Origin: Hypomesus transpacificus
Lineage: Eukaryota; Chordata; Actinopteri; Osmeriformes; Osmeridae
Assembly: GCF_021917145.1 (NCBI RefSeq)
Contig: NW_025813745.1
Location: forward strand, 199,108-263,107
Direction of reading: 5' to 3'
Length of the DNA: 64,000 bases
Shown here piece by piece: positions 1 to 15,690 of the stretch. The notes under the pieces are model-generated. The model saw only the letters and a list, made by a program, of their open reading frames with translations, was not told the origin of the DNA and searched no databases. A program made the translations under genes and the position numbers. Position 1 is the stretch's first letter; every line of letters begins with the position of its first letter.

Positions 1-1778
1 TTAATGTATGCCCTTTTGGACTTGATTACGGTGCAGTTCTCCTCACTGGAAGTTTGAATTACTTTGATCTTCTAAAACATGTATGTATAGTGTTGTATGT
101 ACCTACTATGTCATTGTACAGTAGCTGTTTGGGGTTGATGCCTTTTATAATGAATAAAATCTCTTCCTGTATGATATCTGGCTGTCTGGCCATGTTTCTG
201 TGATATGTGTAACTTAAGTATACCTTAAATAAGTCATTTTGACACCCCCACACACACACACACACACACATATCTGCTGGTTGTATTTACTGACTTACTA
301 AGCATCCGTAGTCATGTTAACTACAGCGGCAGAACTATACAGTATTGCTCATGTCACCAGTTGCTATCTACAAATAACTCTTTTCTCTTCCTGGAAGCCC
401 AATTGTCTTTCTCTCTCTGCCTCTCCCTCTCCATGGCTCCTCTTTAAGGTCCTCCTATTTCACTCCACAGCACTGCCGGGCTCATTTCAATCAGGGACCA
501 TGAATCTCTAGTGGGTCTCTGGTTATCCATGTTCTTTCCAGCTCAGCCCATAGAGATGGAGAAGGGGAGCCCACATCCCAGGTCCCCTAACCACCTGACC
601 TCAGCTCCAACCCCCAGGTGTCAGCCCCCAACCTCCCCCCCCCTATCTCCTGCCTCTCGCAGTATCTACCTCCCCTGTGGCATCCTGGAAGTTCTCCCCT
701 CAAAGGTACCACACCAGCTGCACCCACCGTGTCCCAACCCCTTCATGCTCAGCTGTGTTTCTTACAAACAGGAGCAGATGTGTGTGTATTTCAGACCATA
801 AACCCCCTATATTACCCTACAGACACAATGTGCTTGAATAGAACACTGATATACTGTCATGGTCATCCCCGATAGGGGTCTGTGGAGATGGGAAACCCTC
901 CTCTGATGCCTTTATGATTCCCATGTGACATTCCTGATCCGTGCATAAAGCTAAGATGATGTGCTGTTCCTATGTATTTATTCATACAAACACATAAAGC
1001 CATCTGTTAACATGACAGTTTGAACCATTCCACCACAAAAGAGCAGGGATTACCGGTACATGGATTTGGATTTCTTAAATCTGTCTCCACACAGAGATCT
1101 CGCTTTGTGGTTTCATTGCTATCCTTGACAAGTGAAAATATGACATGTACAAATAACCACATTATTTTCGCAGGTCAGTCGTCAATTTGTTCCTCAGTTC
1201 CATTTATCGTACCTCAGATGAAAATGTGATGTGTTGTAATGTCACAATTTTCTTATGAATATTGAATCATACATTCTAATACGGCGAGAGGCCTATTTGT
1301 GGGTCAGTATAATGCAAATCTGTATTTGAACAAGACGACAGTCATATCCAGCACACAAATCAGGTCATCCCAAGCCTCAGACTCCTGTTCACATGCGCTA
1401 CTTTCTCCCCAAAATACACCACAACAGACATTTATAACAAAATATGCATACCGTACAGGGATTGTGAACATTTCATAGTAGGTTTAAAATACAACAACAT
1501 CGTATATTAATTCTCATAAAAAGATTGTCATAATACATTAAATAAATAGCAGAGAGCCCTTGCGATAAATGTCAATCTGTATTACAAGATGTGGAACACT
1601 TTTTAAAAAATCTTGGCAGTTGTAGTTCATTCAGTGTTAGACAAGCACCACAAGGTATTGGCATGAAGTGAATGTTCCTACCCTAGCTTGTGTCTGATCA
1701 TGTCACATGTAGACAGATACAGTCTACAGCAGTACTTCATCATTCCTGGATGAGCCACCTGTCCGGAGTGGCATATGT
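1..1778. other. 3' flank of pou1f1, no gene seen
   Basis: The stretch lies downstream of the pou1f1 stop codon and should hold its 3' UTR. On the minus strand an AATAAA signal occurs at about 977-982, roughly 0.8 kb past the stop; it is only a candidate polyadenylation site. A (CA)n microsatellite lies at 247-270. Short open frames here have no recognisable protein features. In human the neighbour on this side is CHMP2B, but none of its exons was recognised. Confidence 0.5.
247..270. repeat. (CA)n microsatellite
   Basis: An uninterrupted CA dinucleotide run of about 24 bases. Confidence 0.95.
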
Positions 1779-4204
<2,426 letters not shown>

Positions 4205-5770
4205 CCTTCTCAGCCGGCACCTGGTACACCCTCTGAACTGCTGTGGGAACTCTTACCGGGGCAGGTACACTTCCCCCCGTGTCACTGTTTCAAGGTGATC
4301 CCACTCAGGGTCTTCTCTGCTGGGCCAAGCTTGGATGACTCTCATCAAAAACGGTGCGCAGCTGTTTTCTTTCCACGTCACCTGCCTCTCCGAAAGCGGT
4401 CTTCCAGTCCAGTCTCTCTCAGGTGCTCCAGGCCGTTTTCTCTTCCCCTGGAGCGGTCTCTCCCAGTGGTCTCTTGCTCTTGGACTGGTCTTTCCCAGGT
4501 GGACGAGTGTCTCTGCTGCTCTCTGGCCCGTCCCTCTGAAAAGCCCACCTGTGCAACACCCCTCCTGTTTAGTGCAGGTATTTATACTCCGCCCCTCTCT
4601 CCAACCCCCCTCCTCTCCAGCTTGAACCCCCCCCACCCCCACCACCCCTGCCCCCTCCCAACTCATCCATGTTAATTCCCCTCCACCCAAACTCCGCTTG
4701 GGAGCCGTGGTCAAATCAAAGCAGCTCTCCTCCGTCCCCTTACCTCTAAATGGGTGAGGCCAGGATTAAAGGTACAGGAGAAGAGAGAAACCTGACCCCC
4801 CCCCCCCTCACTTTCTTCGCTGTCTCTCCCTCTTTCTCTACCTCTCATCTCTTTCTTTCTCTTCTCCGGTCTCCCTCGCTGCTCACCTGAAACAGGACGT
4901 GTGGCATGACAAGAGCTAAGACGTCGTCCACGTACACCCCGACATAAAAGAACCGTGTCCATCTGTTATTATGCTATCGTGTGAGAACATACACATGCAC
5001 ACGCTATTTGTTAGGATATACTACAAAACAGGTTTGAATACTTTTGAACTGACAGGTTTCCAACATGTACATGTTCCAGAAAGCACCAAGACAAGCACCG
5101 GCAATCTTGACAGAAACATTTCTTTTGAAATGTTGAAGGTGTGAAGGTTTGCTCCTCCTCTCTGCCGTGAATGACCTGTCGTGTCTCTGGCTGAAGGTGG
5201 AGTATTTCCCTGTTGTTATCGCCAAGCCATCTGGCCTGCCAAAATTACACACGGATCTGTGGAGGAAGAGGCTGCTGTTGTAGCAGTTGTGAGTCAGTGG
5301 CCTGCTAGCATTATGCTGCCGTTGAGCAGTATTGTGAGATGGCTCTATTGGCTCTATATAGACAACAGAACTCTTCATTGGAAATAAGGGATAATCTGGA
5401 GCAGGCGGCCGGCATGTGCCACTGTGATTGTTTCAGTGTTTGTTTGTGACTCTGCTTGACCTCTGATGAGGCTGGCTTAAATAAGAAACTAGGTAGGTGG
5501 GCAGCAGGTGGCAAAACCTGAGAGGTGCCGTCGGCATGACCCGACTTGAAAAAACTAATGAAACAGCTCTGTATCATCAGAACATATATAGACAAAAAGA
5601 ATGTAAGAACCTTTCCTTCCCTCGCCTCCTAATTCTCCTTTCCCTTTATAAACTCCGATATTCAAATCTGTTTATATTCACAGTAGCTTAGTAAAACTGG
5701 GTTACATTTGGAATCTTGAACATCGGTTCACAGTCAGATGTTGTTTTCTTTCAATGGTGACCTACATGTA
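4205..5770. other. pou1f1 upstream region, no gene seen
   Basis: The region holds the pou1f1 5' UTR and promoter and then unique sequence up to the Tc1 element. Long open frames at 4085-4714 on both strands come from a GC-rich, C-run-rich stretch and overlap the first coding exon. They show no domain. An octamer-like ATTAACATGGATG (minus strand, about 4663-4676) could bind a POU factor, which is speculative. Confidence 0.5.
4579..4586 (-). promoter_or_regulatory. Candidate TATA box of pou1f1
   Basis: On the minus strand the sequence reads TATAAATA inside a GC-rich setting, about 375 bases upstream of the pou1f1 ATG. Mammalian Pit-1 has a TATA promoter, but the implied 5' UTR of roughly 340 bases is long. 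It is therefore a candidate only. Confidence 0.4.
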
Positions 5771-7430
5771 CAGTGCCCTCCAAAAGTATTGGAACAGTGA
5801 GGCGAATTCCTTTATTTTTGCTGTAGACTGAAAACATTTGGGCTTGACATCAAATAATGAACGTGAGACCAGAGATCAACGTTTCAGCTTTTATTTCCAG
5901 GTATTTACATCAGGATCTGATGCACAACTAAGAAAATATCACATTTTGTTTGAATCCACCCATTTGTCATGTGAGCAAAAGTATTGGAACAGATATACTT
6001 AAAACATATTTAAGTGAATAAGACTTAATATTTAGTTGCAAATCCTTTGCTTTCAATAACTGCAGCAAGTCTGTTACCCATTGACGTCACCAAACTTTTG
6101 CATTCTTCCTTTTTGATGCTTTCCCAGGCTTTCACTGCAGCCTCTTTCAGTTGTTGTTTGTTTTGTGGGGTTCCTCCCTTCAGTCTCCTCTTAAGCAGGT
6201 AAAATGCATGCTCTATAGGGTTTAAGTCTGGAGATTGACTTGGCCAGTCTAATACCTTCCATTTCTTGCCCCTGATGAACTCCTTTGTTGTTTTGGCAGT
6301 GTGTTTTGGGTCGTTATCTTGCTGCATGATGAAGGCTCTGCCAATCAGTTTGGTTGCATCTTTCCTTAAATTGGCAGACAAAATGTTTCTGTAGACTTCC
6401 GAGTTCATTTTGCTGCTGCCATCATGTGTTACATCCTCAATGAAGATTAATGAGCCCGTCCTAGAAGAAGCCATGCAAGCCCAAGCCATGACATTACCTC
6501 CACCGTGTTTCACAGATGAGCTTGTGTGTTTGGGATCATGAGCAGTTCCTTTCTTTCTCCAAACTTTAGCCTTTCCATCACTTTGGTAAAAGTTAATCTT
6601 TGTCTCATCAGTCCATAAAACTTTGTCCCAGAATTTTTGAGGTTCATCTCTGTACTTTTTGGCAAATTCCAGCCTGGCCTTCCTATTCTTCTTGCTAATG
6701 AGTGGTTTGCATCTTCTGGTGTAGCCCTTGTACTTTTGTTCATGAAGTCTTCTGCGAACAGTAGATAGTGATACCTTCACTCCTGCCATCTGGAGGTTGT
6801 TGCTGATCTCACTAACAGTTGTTTTAGGGTCTTTCTTTACAGCTCTCACAATGTTTCTGTCATCAACTGCTGATGTTTTCCTTGGTCTACCTGTTCGACG
6901 TCTGTTACTTAGTACACCAGTAGTTTCTTCTTCTTCAGGACATTCCAAATGGTTGTACTGGCTATGGCCAATGTTTCTGCAATGGCTCTGATTGATTTTC
7001 CATCTTCTCTAAGACTCACAATTGCTTGTTTTTCACCCAAAGACAGCGCTCCGGTTTTCATGTTGTTTTCACCTCTGAATACAGTCTGCATAGACAAAAC
7101 CTATCTTACCCAATCTGAACCTGAGTGTAGACATTCAGTGGTATTTATTGATTGAATAATGTATGTAATAGGACACACCTGGGCAACAAAACACACCTGT
7201 CAGTCATATGTTCCAATACTTTTGCTCACGTGACAAATGGGTGGGTTCGAACAAAAAGGTGATATTTTCTAATTTGTGCATCAGATCCTGATGTAAATAC
7301 CTGGAAATAAAAGCTGAAACGTTGATCTCTGGTTTCACATTCATCGTTTGATGTCAAGCCCAAATGTTTTCAGTCTACAGCAAAAATAAAGGAATTGGCC
7401 TCACTGTTCCAATACTTTTGGAGGGCACTG
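5771..7430 (-). mobile_element. Tc1-like DNA transposon, nearly complete
   Basis: The element is 1,660 bp and is flanked by TA at 5769-5770 and 7431-7432, the target duplication expected for Tc1/mariner. It has inverted repeats of about 220 bp (5771-5991 and 7208-7430). Both start CAGTGCCCTCCAAAAGTATT or the near-identical counterpart, and each has a second similar motif (AAAAGTATTGGAACA) at its inner end. That is the IR/DR layout common in fish Tc1 elements. The two inverted repeats differ at few positions, suggesting a fairly young insertion. It contains one transposase gene on the minus strand. Confidence 0.95.
6025..7061 (-). pseudogene. Tc1-like transposase (DD34E), one frameshift
   Basis: The reading frame starts MKTGALSLGEKQAIVSL near 7061 with a helix-turn-helix typical of the Tc1 N-terminus. 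It runs out of frame at an AAG repeat near 6930-6940. The other frame continues to 6025 for about 300 residues. The second part has a GRPRKT AT-hook-like motif and then the catalytic triad: DET (in WTDETKINF), QQDNDPKHT, and the glutamate in PDLNPIEHAF, spaced as in DD34E transposases. One slip in a short repeat is the only obvious lesion. It could also be a sequencing or assembly error. As read, the protein would be inactive. Confidence 0.92.
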
Positions 7431-10400
7431 TATTTACAACAGCACATCAACCTAGATAAATATTCTTCTCAGACAAATGGAGGTCATGTCTCACGGCATT
7501 TCAATCCTGAGACAGAGATAAAAGAGAAAAAATAGAAAAAAGTTGTTTATTTAAACAAGTTCACACTATACTAACACCCAAAACGGTGTGCCGGTCCACA
7601 GCACCATGTTGAAGTGTGGAAGATATATGTTGTCGGTTTTCTCTGTACTACCCTCAGCAAGGTGTTTATCTCATTCCAATTTGCGTGCGTGAATATCCGC
7701 TGTTGTGTCTGGTGCTTGTGCATTTGCGTGTGTGCGTGCGCATGAGTGCGTGTGTGTGTACTCCCTCGGCTGTTAGATATTTCCCTTCTCTGGTTTTGCA
7801 AGCCCTTTAAACCCGGCGTAGATGCGGTGAATAGTCTTGGTAATAACCATTGTGCTGCCTAATGTCAGAACGGGAGGGGCTCCTGCCTCCGAGTACGAGC
7901 GGTAAGAAGAGAGGAGGACGCTGGAGCGCTGGTCAACTCCGGCTTCTGTGCAGACGACCCTTTCCCATGGTGGAAGGACAAAGCCGGGCTGATCTGACCG
8001 AGAGAGGGGCTGTGTTTGGGTAAAGCCCTGCCACGGGAGCCAGATAAACATTCACAAAGACCCTCAACTTAATTAGTGAGGGAACCATGAGCCACAGGAC
8101 TCTCTCCAAAACACCTGCCCCTAGCCTCGGACGCTAGCTAACCAGGCAGACACACACACACACACACACCCATACAACCATACACACCTACACCCATACA
8201 CACATACACACCTACACCCATACACACAAACACGACTGATCAAGTAGAGCAGTGGGAACAGGACACACTTGTGCCTTCTCACAGGTATCACATCCAAGAC
8301 ACACTGCGCATGTACAGTATACAATGGGAAACAGGTGAGCTGTGTGTGTATGTGTGTGTGTGTGTGTGTGGATGAGAGAGAGCTCGGTTGCAAGTATGTG
8401 GTTTTACGTGGAAGATTGGTTCACATTTTCAAGACTTAAACACACGATTCACTGCACAGCATCGTGCTATCGAACCACTGTTCAAGTGTTCTTGTCATCC
8501 AGTTATGTAACTCATGGATCTGGAGTGGGTCCTAAGAACAGCTTGTATTTGAAACAAGCACATTTTGGAAGCAAGTGTGTCTTGACCATTTGGAACAAAA
8601 CAAGTGTAAATGCATACCAAACACAGCCCTAGTCAGAGTACCCAACAATGGCTCCAATGTCACCTGAACCTGTAATCATACTGAGACAGACAGTCGGATT
8701 ATGTTGTCTCCATTATTCAGAGCTGATGCATTGGCCTGGCTCGGTCTGGTCATGAATAACCTCCAGCAGTAGCCTGGTAGACTGATGAATATCAACAGAA
8801 CCTTACCTTCCAGCCCTAAACCATCTGTTTACAACACGGCCTGACGCATGGCTAGCTGCACAAACTCATTCAATGTTAGCAATGAGGGTAATTTCATCAA
8901 CATATTCAACAATGAGCCTCTCCTTCCAAAGGTTAGTTTGGATACCCAGAGAAGCTCCGTGCTCTCCCAGCACCAAGAGATTCTATTGCTTTCTATTGAG
9001 GTAAATGTCAAAGCCATGGGTTACACCAGCAAAACTCAGATAGCATCTTTGTTTGGCTGATTCATTTTGGTGGTCTCTACAGCAGTTAAGATGACATTTA
9101 CTTGTGTCTCATCTGGTTTGGCTGAGTCTCTTTCTCTTATTGTCCGGCATAGGTGAGTAGTGTGGTGAACTTGGAAAGAGCTTTATGACAGAACCTGACC
9201 ATTGGACTGCTAACCACAGAGCCTCATTCTACATGACTCACAGCAAGACTCCCCCTATAGATGTCTGTAGTCTCTGCAACCAAGGCTGAAGGTAAATATC
9301 ACATGTTCTGCTCACCCTGAACACAGTGTCAAAGGAACTCTATTCTACCTCTCACTGAGTCTGCAGACAAGAGAAATCCTGTATGTCAGTGGACAATGGT
9401 TAACAGACCAAGAGCACCAGTTGAATGTAACATTATAATGTCCATCATGTGACCTGGTCAATTATCCTTTCAAGTTAAACTCCCATCTGGTGAATAACAC
9501 GTGATGGCGGCTATAGAATCATGTCGCACACCTCATCCCTACTTGAGCATCCAGACACAAGAATCTCGACTACTGTGTGCAAGATAGTAGATACCAGAGC
9601 AGTAGCACTCAAATGTAAAAAACGATCAAAGTATGACCTACCACTGCAGAGACGTAAATCCTTTCCTGGTCGCTTTTCTTGTGTGACCATGGTATAAAAC
9701 CATCCATCACTCGGCGAGAATCGAACGTTTGAGCAGGCTCTACATACTGTCAGGCTGTCCCCTCAGAAACATACATACATACATTATTTCACTCGCTTAA
9801 TATATTTATTTCACTCTGTGCCGAATGTTTAAATAATTTTATTTCCCAATCCATATACAACTGGTGAAGAGCTATTGAGTCCATTCTCTCTTTCCATAGT
9901 AATCACAGACAGAAGACTTATCTGTGTATACCAATGGGATCCTTTCAACTGATATATATATAGATATATGTTGATATATCATTTTCAATTTTTATTGTTT
10001 GAAACAAAATTACATGTTTGATTGATTTTTTTTTCTTACAGCAATATTGAGGATGAAAGCAAAAAGGAATGTAAGAAGGAGAGTTTTCGATTAGATTTAC
10101 GTTGTGCTGGTATGGTGGTTCTTCCAATATACTTTCACTTCATTCAGTCTTGTCATCTGTGTCAAAACAGTTTCCACATCAGCAGCGAAAAGTGTGCTGT
10201 TACTAGGCAACAGGCACAACAGGAGCAGCTGTATATTTACCCTTGTGACCTCAGCCTTTATGAGTTGCACTTATTTTATACTATACAGTCAGTAGAATTA
10301 CACCCAACAGAACCTGAGAAAACACAATGAAAAATTATTCATGGTGCATATTGTTTGGGATACCCTAATATTGATACAAGTAGCTGGATCGTATCTCTGA

Positions 10401-10969
10401 CAGAATGCTAAGTAAGCAGGTACATTCAGTAGACGTTTTCTATAAAACATTGGGATATTCTCACACACCGAGGGCAACATTTTTGGGTAAAGGTTTTTAA
10501 AAAAAAGGTTACCTTCGAGACCTAGTCAAGCTTTGTGGCAGGGGTGATTCTAGAATCTGTCCACTAGGAGGCTATAAAGGCAGGTTCCATTACGGTTCAT
10601 GACACGGCTGTAAAATCTCAGAAAACATCATATCATCAGAGATTATCCAGCTCTTCACATTGTCTGTTCCAATAATGTTTTACCACAGCAACTTTCTAAT
10701 TAACTCTGGCTTTTTTGGTGGCAACCATAACTTTTGTGCCTGTACGTGTCAAGGGTGTTTGAAGGTGCCCAACCGAGGGCCACAAAAAACAGCAAGGAGC
10801 ACTATGAATGACAGCACAGGGCCCAGAGAGGGACCAGGGTTGAAAATCACCAGGGATGCCAGGCCATATCTGTCTTTGTACAGGCAGGGATGGGTATGGA
10901 GATGACAGAGCGAGGGTCTGGCTAGCTGCTGGATGGATGACAGGCCAGTGGTGGCTGAATAGTGCTAAC

Positions 10970-11045
10970 GGCTGGGTGGGTGTGTGTGTGAGGGGGTGGG
11001 TGGGTGGGGACGGGGATGGGGACGGGGGGTAGACCGGGGGGGCTG
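10970..11045 (+). other. G-rich tract with many G-runs, quadruplex-prone
   Basis: About 75 bases on the plus strand hold more than six runs of three or more G separated by one to six bases. This exceeds the usual four-run requirement for an intramolecular G-quadruplex. No gene start is recognised nearby. Confidence 0.6.
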
Positions 11046-11356
11046 AGAGCCTTTGTGGGCTGAGGCGGCTCTCTCTCAGGACCCAGAGGTCTGGCAGATC
11101 AAACAGGCAGCCACACTGATGAAAGACCCAGTCGCTAAGCTACGGGGCCCAGGACATATGGGGGTGATGTGATGTGGGGCACGGAAGGATACAAGGAGCG
11201 GCACAAGATGATTGGGTGGGGTTGGGGGGGGGTTAAAGATAGACTTCTGCACACAGAGCAACCAGGTGTCTCAGTCAGAACAACTACACTGGTAAATCAG
11301 AGAGAGAGAAAGGGAGAGAGAGTATCCAAGAAATAGAGAGATAAAGAGAAAAAGAG

Positions 11357-11358
<2 letters not shown>

Positions 11359-11419
<61 letters not shown>
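11359..11419. repeat. (GA)n microsatellite
   Basis: A nearly pure AG dinucleotide run of about 60 bases within a wider purine-rich region (11290-11560). Open frames of poly Ser-Leu across it are artefacts. Confidence 0.95.
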
Positions 11420-11425
<6 letters not shown>

Positions 11426-12867
11426 GAGAAAGGGGGGGGGGGAGAAATGGTAACACACTGGGAGACAGAGACAGAGCCCAAACAATGCATTTGAAAGTAG
11501 GGAGAGGAGAGATTTAAAAGTGAGGCAGGGTGCAGAAGGAAAGGTCGTGGGAGGAGGGGGGCAGAAGCACCGTACTCGCATTCATGAAGGAGAGGAGTAA
11601 CAGGAAAGAGGGACATGCGGAGGAGGCTGGGAGAGAGGAAGAGGCAGTGGGTGGGAAGCCTCTGTCGACAGCAGGAGGGTGGAGGAGGATTGGAGGCCGA
11701 CAGAAAGGTTCCCTGAGGTGTCGGAGGTGCGTAATCTGCTGTCCGTCAAGATGAGATGACAGACGACACATCACTGTCTCGGCCTCCGTCTCTGAGGTGG
11801 GTGACGACATCCGTGTAACCTGGGGGAGTCTTACTGACAGTGACAAGAACCATGGCGCCCTGCCACAGTCAATCCCCCATCCCTCATTCACGTTATCCCA
11901 CTTTCCTTTACTCAAGCTGGGTTTGTCCTGTGTTTAGCCCCACCATAGATCTACAGCTGGTTTTGGCACAGGTTTGTGAACTTGGAGCCATACATGGATG
12001 GCACACACATCACATACTCAAAGGGCTCAGGCACAGATTGCAGGAGCATGTAGAAAGCCAATGAGATGTGTAGAGAGAGAGATAAACGGTGAAACAAATC
12101 CTGGAAGCACCACAGGAAACCCACGGCTTTAGAAAGAAAAAGTCCATCCATTCCCCATTGTCCTTATCCCCGTCGCTTCTCTCCAACCCTAAAGCAATCT
12201 CACACCATCTGCTCTGAACCATTTGCAGTGCTCTGGAGAGACACGGGAGATTGTTTAGGGGTGTGATCCCAGGGTGGAAAACTCCTCTGCTTCTCTGCTC
12301 GTCGAGGCTTTTCCTTGGGTGTGCTTGCAGGTGGCAGCCACCGTGAGGTACTGTACACTGGCTGTCATGGAACTCCTTGGACGCTTACAGGTACCCGTGT
12401 CAGAACAGGTCCACACAAATGCAATTAATCGGCTTCTATTCTTGCTACTATGATAGCAGTTTTTGACACCTTCTTTCAAGAGGTTTGTTACTGGTGGTCT
12501 CTGCCCAGTCACCCATACTTTACCTTACCTCCATGATGAGGGGAGGAGCCCAAGGCAGAAGACCCCAGTACACCCATGAAGCCCATGCTTTCCCCTCCAA
12601 CATGCAGCGTATTTAACCAGTCCAATTTAGTTTTAACCCTGTCTGAAGCTACAGCTGTTGGATGTCATAGTTTTGCTAGCCTAAAGCTAACACACGCCAT
12701 GAGACACTGAGCAAAAAAAGAGAGGGGTTTCTTGGTTACTTACTCTATTAAATTGCCATGATTCTTCACACTTAGAGTGAGTGTGTGTCCATGTGTATGT
12801 TAGACCATATCTGCATGACCTTGGGGACTCTTGATGTATTGCTGATCTTTCTATATACACAATTTGT

Positions 12868-12906
12868 AGGTCGCTTTGGATAAAAACGTTTGCCACATGA
12901 ATACAA
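12868..12906 (+). repeat. SINE-type 3' tail fragment
   Basis: The motif GGTCGCTTTGGATAAAAACG resembles the 3' end of the tRNA-derived SINE found complete at 45511-45695 and 56346-56530. The tRNA-related head is missing. Confidence 0.55.
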
Positions 12907-15097
12907 TTTTACAAATGTCTCCGGTGGAGCCATAATTGCTGCCTGCAACTGCAACCCTGGTCCTGTAAACACAAACAATGTGCTCCTTTTGTATGTATGT
13001 CTGTGTGTCTGTGTTTATATGTAGACAACCCTGTATTTCTACAATAGAAACACGTTTTGTTCACCAACAGTATACACAGCAGTGCTGTAACATGAGTTAT
13101 AACCCAGAAGCACATCCTCTGTAAACTACACTGCATATTTCAAATTTGGTGATGCATGAAAGGATAAACATCAACTATTGAAGAAAGCTGTGGAAGGAAG
13201 ACTGTCCCTTATGACATGAAACAGGGTTTTGTACAAGCTACAGAATACAGACTTTCAGTTGAGGTCGTGTATTATCCATTAGGGGACCTCTGTGATTATT
13301 GTTTTGTCCATCAAGCCTTTGAAAGAATGACGCCGAATTTTCCAGGTAAGTGAGTATGAATCGCTGATGACTACCGGATGAAGCCACATTGAAGAAAATG
13401 AGAATTTGTTCAGAATGTGAACAAAGCTGCCGTCACACACGGGCTAATGAGGAAGCTAAAGAGGTGTCTGTGCAGTTAAAATCATCGTTCGAGATGGTGT
13501 GAGGGTAGAGAGAGGAGGAGAGGACTGAAGACAGGGGGAGAGGGTGGATGAAGCTCAGTGTAATGGGGGGTGGATGAGACTAAACGTTATGGGTCAGAGG
13601 AAGCCAGATCAATTGGACAAAGGAGAACAAACAGGATGTGGGGTGAGTGGAGAGCCCGGAAGATGGCGGAGGGAGAGGAGGGGAAGGATGGGGAGGGTGA
13701 TGGGGGAGAGGGCAGGGAGTGGAAACGGCTTCTGTCGTGGGTCATGTCGGAGTATGTGCTTCTACCTGTGAGTCTGCGTCATGTGACCATCTCACACTGT
13801 GAGAGGAGACCATGCAGAGACAGTTAATGAGAGAAGGGGAGGAAGAAAAAAAAATATATATTGATTTATTGTCATGTGCACAGCACAACTCAGGGTCATT
13901 CTTGACCATTACATTCTTGTGACATGGGGAGTAACAGCTATGTAGTGGCATGAAAAGGAAATAAATAATATAATATAAATTATATACAAAACACAAGTAG
14001 CAAAAGGTATCACAAAATAATTATACAGCATCACAAACAGTATAATGGCAGCAGTGTTACAGAAAAAGTGCCGGCGAGTCTGTACATTGAGTTACTAAGA
14101 ATGTGGAGAGGTCTCTTTACCATGGACCGTTTGATCAGTCTGATGTCTTTTAGAGGGTGCACTGACTGTATAAATCAAGTCAGTCTGATAGCACATGGAG
14201 CCATGACGTGGTCTTTCCAAAGTAGGAATCATGCATGGCTGCTTTTAGATGAGATATTATGAGGGGGGGGGGGGGTGTCAGTGTGTTTGTAAGTCCTGCC
14301 CTGACTGCCTGTTGATTACACATGATTCAGATATTGACCCGGCAGCCCCCTAAAACACACACACACACAATTTCACGTCCACTTTAACACTCACAGTGGC
14401 ATGCCAAAGTCAATTGCATTGATCAAACTGTGTTTTCAAGCCCCTTCTTTAGTTGAATAGTTTTCTGAAAATGAAATGTTTTACTTTAAAACGTTAAGCG
14501 TGGCCATACATCCCGTGGAGCCCTCCAATGCGTGTGCAATTAGATGAACAATAAAATCGGTGTGTGTGTGTGTGCGTGCATTTCTGTTTGTGTGAGTATG
14601 CGTGTGTGTACGAGTCTGTGTTTATCTGTAGGTGTATATCAGAGACCTAAGCCAGCAGTGTGTGTTTTTTGTGTAACACGTCGTGAGCCAACAGCGGATC
14701 TCGGGGATTTGACAAGAAATCAATGGTGCTTCTTGCTTTCACACCATTATATGACCCCATCTCTGTCACATTACTAAGAGTCCAGAACAAAGGTCCACCA
14801 TCTTCTTTTCATTTCTTTAGCTCTGTATCAGTCATCATTTCTCTAAATCCCTCTCCCTCACTCCCTTTTTCTGCCAATGCAAGCTGTACAATAGAGGAGA
14901 GATGTAGCCATCTTGCCAGTGGGGGACAGGGATGGGTGGAGAGTGGAGAGTGGAGAAGAGAAGGTGGGGGGGGGGGGGGGTAGAGAGTGGAGAAGGTAAG
15001 AGTGGAAGGTATTACAATAGGTTGGGGGCAGAGCTGGCCAGAGGTGGTACACAAAGTGTTTACGATGTTGTCTAAATATGGGCTACCTGCCAGCGTA

Positions 15098-15690
15098 GTT
15101 GAGGGATCAGGGCTGGACAAGGAAGGCAGATGGACTCAACCATAAAAAGGAGTTCTTCCTGGTCTACACTGGGGAGGTTGACTGTGCAGCACTAACTGTG
15201 TTTTACCGGTCTCTTATATGGGCATGGCAAAGGATTATGACGATGGTGAGATACCTGTCCTCACTGGTGTGGCATGAGCCCCTCTTTTCACCAGCCGATA
15301 TTGAGGATGAGGCTACTTCAGTCCATGAGTCTGTGTGCGGTCAGGTATTACATCAGGGATCACTGTTAGTGTGTAAGCCCTCTTGTTGGTCAGAGGATTG
15401 GGCATCTAACTCTTACCCGACCAAATGCTGGCTCCCCCTGTATGACCTGTCCACAGAGAAGCTTACAGCTGATCTATAGAGGAGTATTATTCATGGGGCC
15501 ATTGCTGCGAAAGGACATGTGGCACACCTTGTTCTTACTGTGGTGAGAGAATGTCTGCTCTGTAATCAAGATGAGACTCTCAGGCTTCTTTATAGCCAGT
15601 GTCCTATAGCTTACAAAGCCTTTTTAGGTGCTGCAGGCTTGGTGCATGAGGCTTCGGTAGGATATTTCATTGCTGCTCTTCATTGGATGT
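15098..15690 (+). pseudogene. Degraded LINE ORF2-like fragment (possibly Tx1/L1 group)
   Basis: An open frame of 126 codons (15099-15479) contains FYRSLIWAWQRI, then SSLVWHEPLF and DIEDEATSVH. This resembles the segment behind the reverse transcriptase in fish Tx1/L1-type LINEs, where a line like FYRSLLRAW is followed by a short EPL motif. After the stop at 15479 the same strand still reads cysteine-bearing, LINE-like sequence to about 15690. No reverse-transcriptase motif is present. The call rests on remembered pattern only. Confidence 0.35.

Larger units (their letters stand above)
7431..15097. other. Long intergenic stretch, no gene seen
   Basis: No open frame here has a recognisable domain or a plausible exon chain. 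Contents are (CA)n and (GT)n runs around 8150-8370, a G-rich tract at 10970-11045, a long (GA)n at 11359-11419, a SINE-like tail at 12868-12906, an AT-rich patch at 13850-14050 and G-runs near 14264-14275 and 14968-14980. Confidence 0.6.

Noticed and set aside
11271..11616. Ser/Leu-repeat open frames on the (GA)n tracts (also at 29,383-29,622 and 60,897-61,330)
   Set aside because: Direct translation of dinucleotide repeats; no start context or unique protein sequence.
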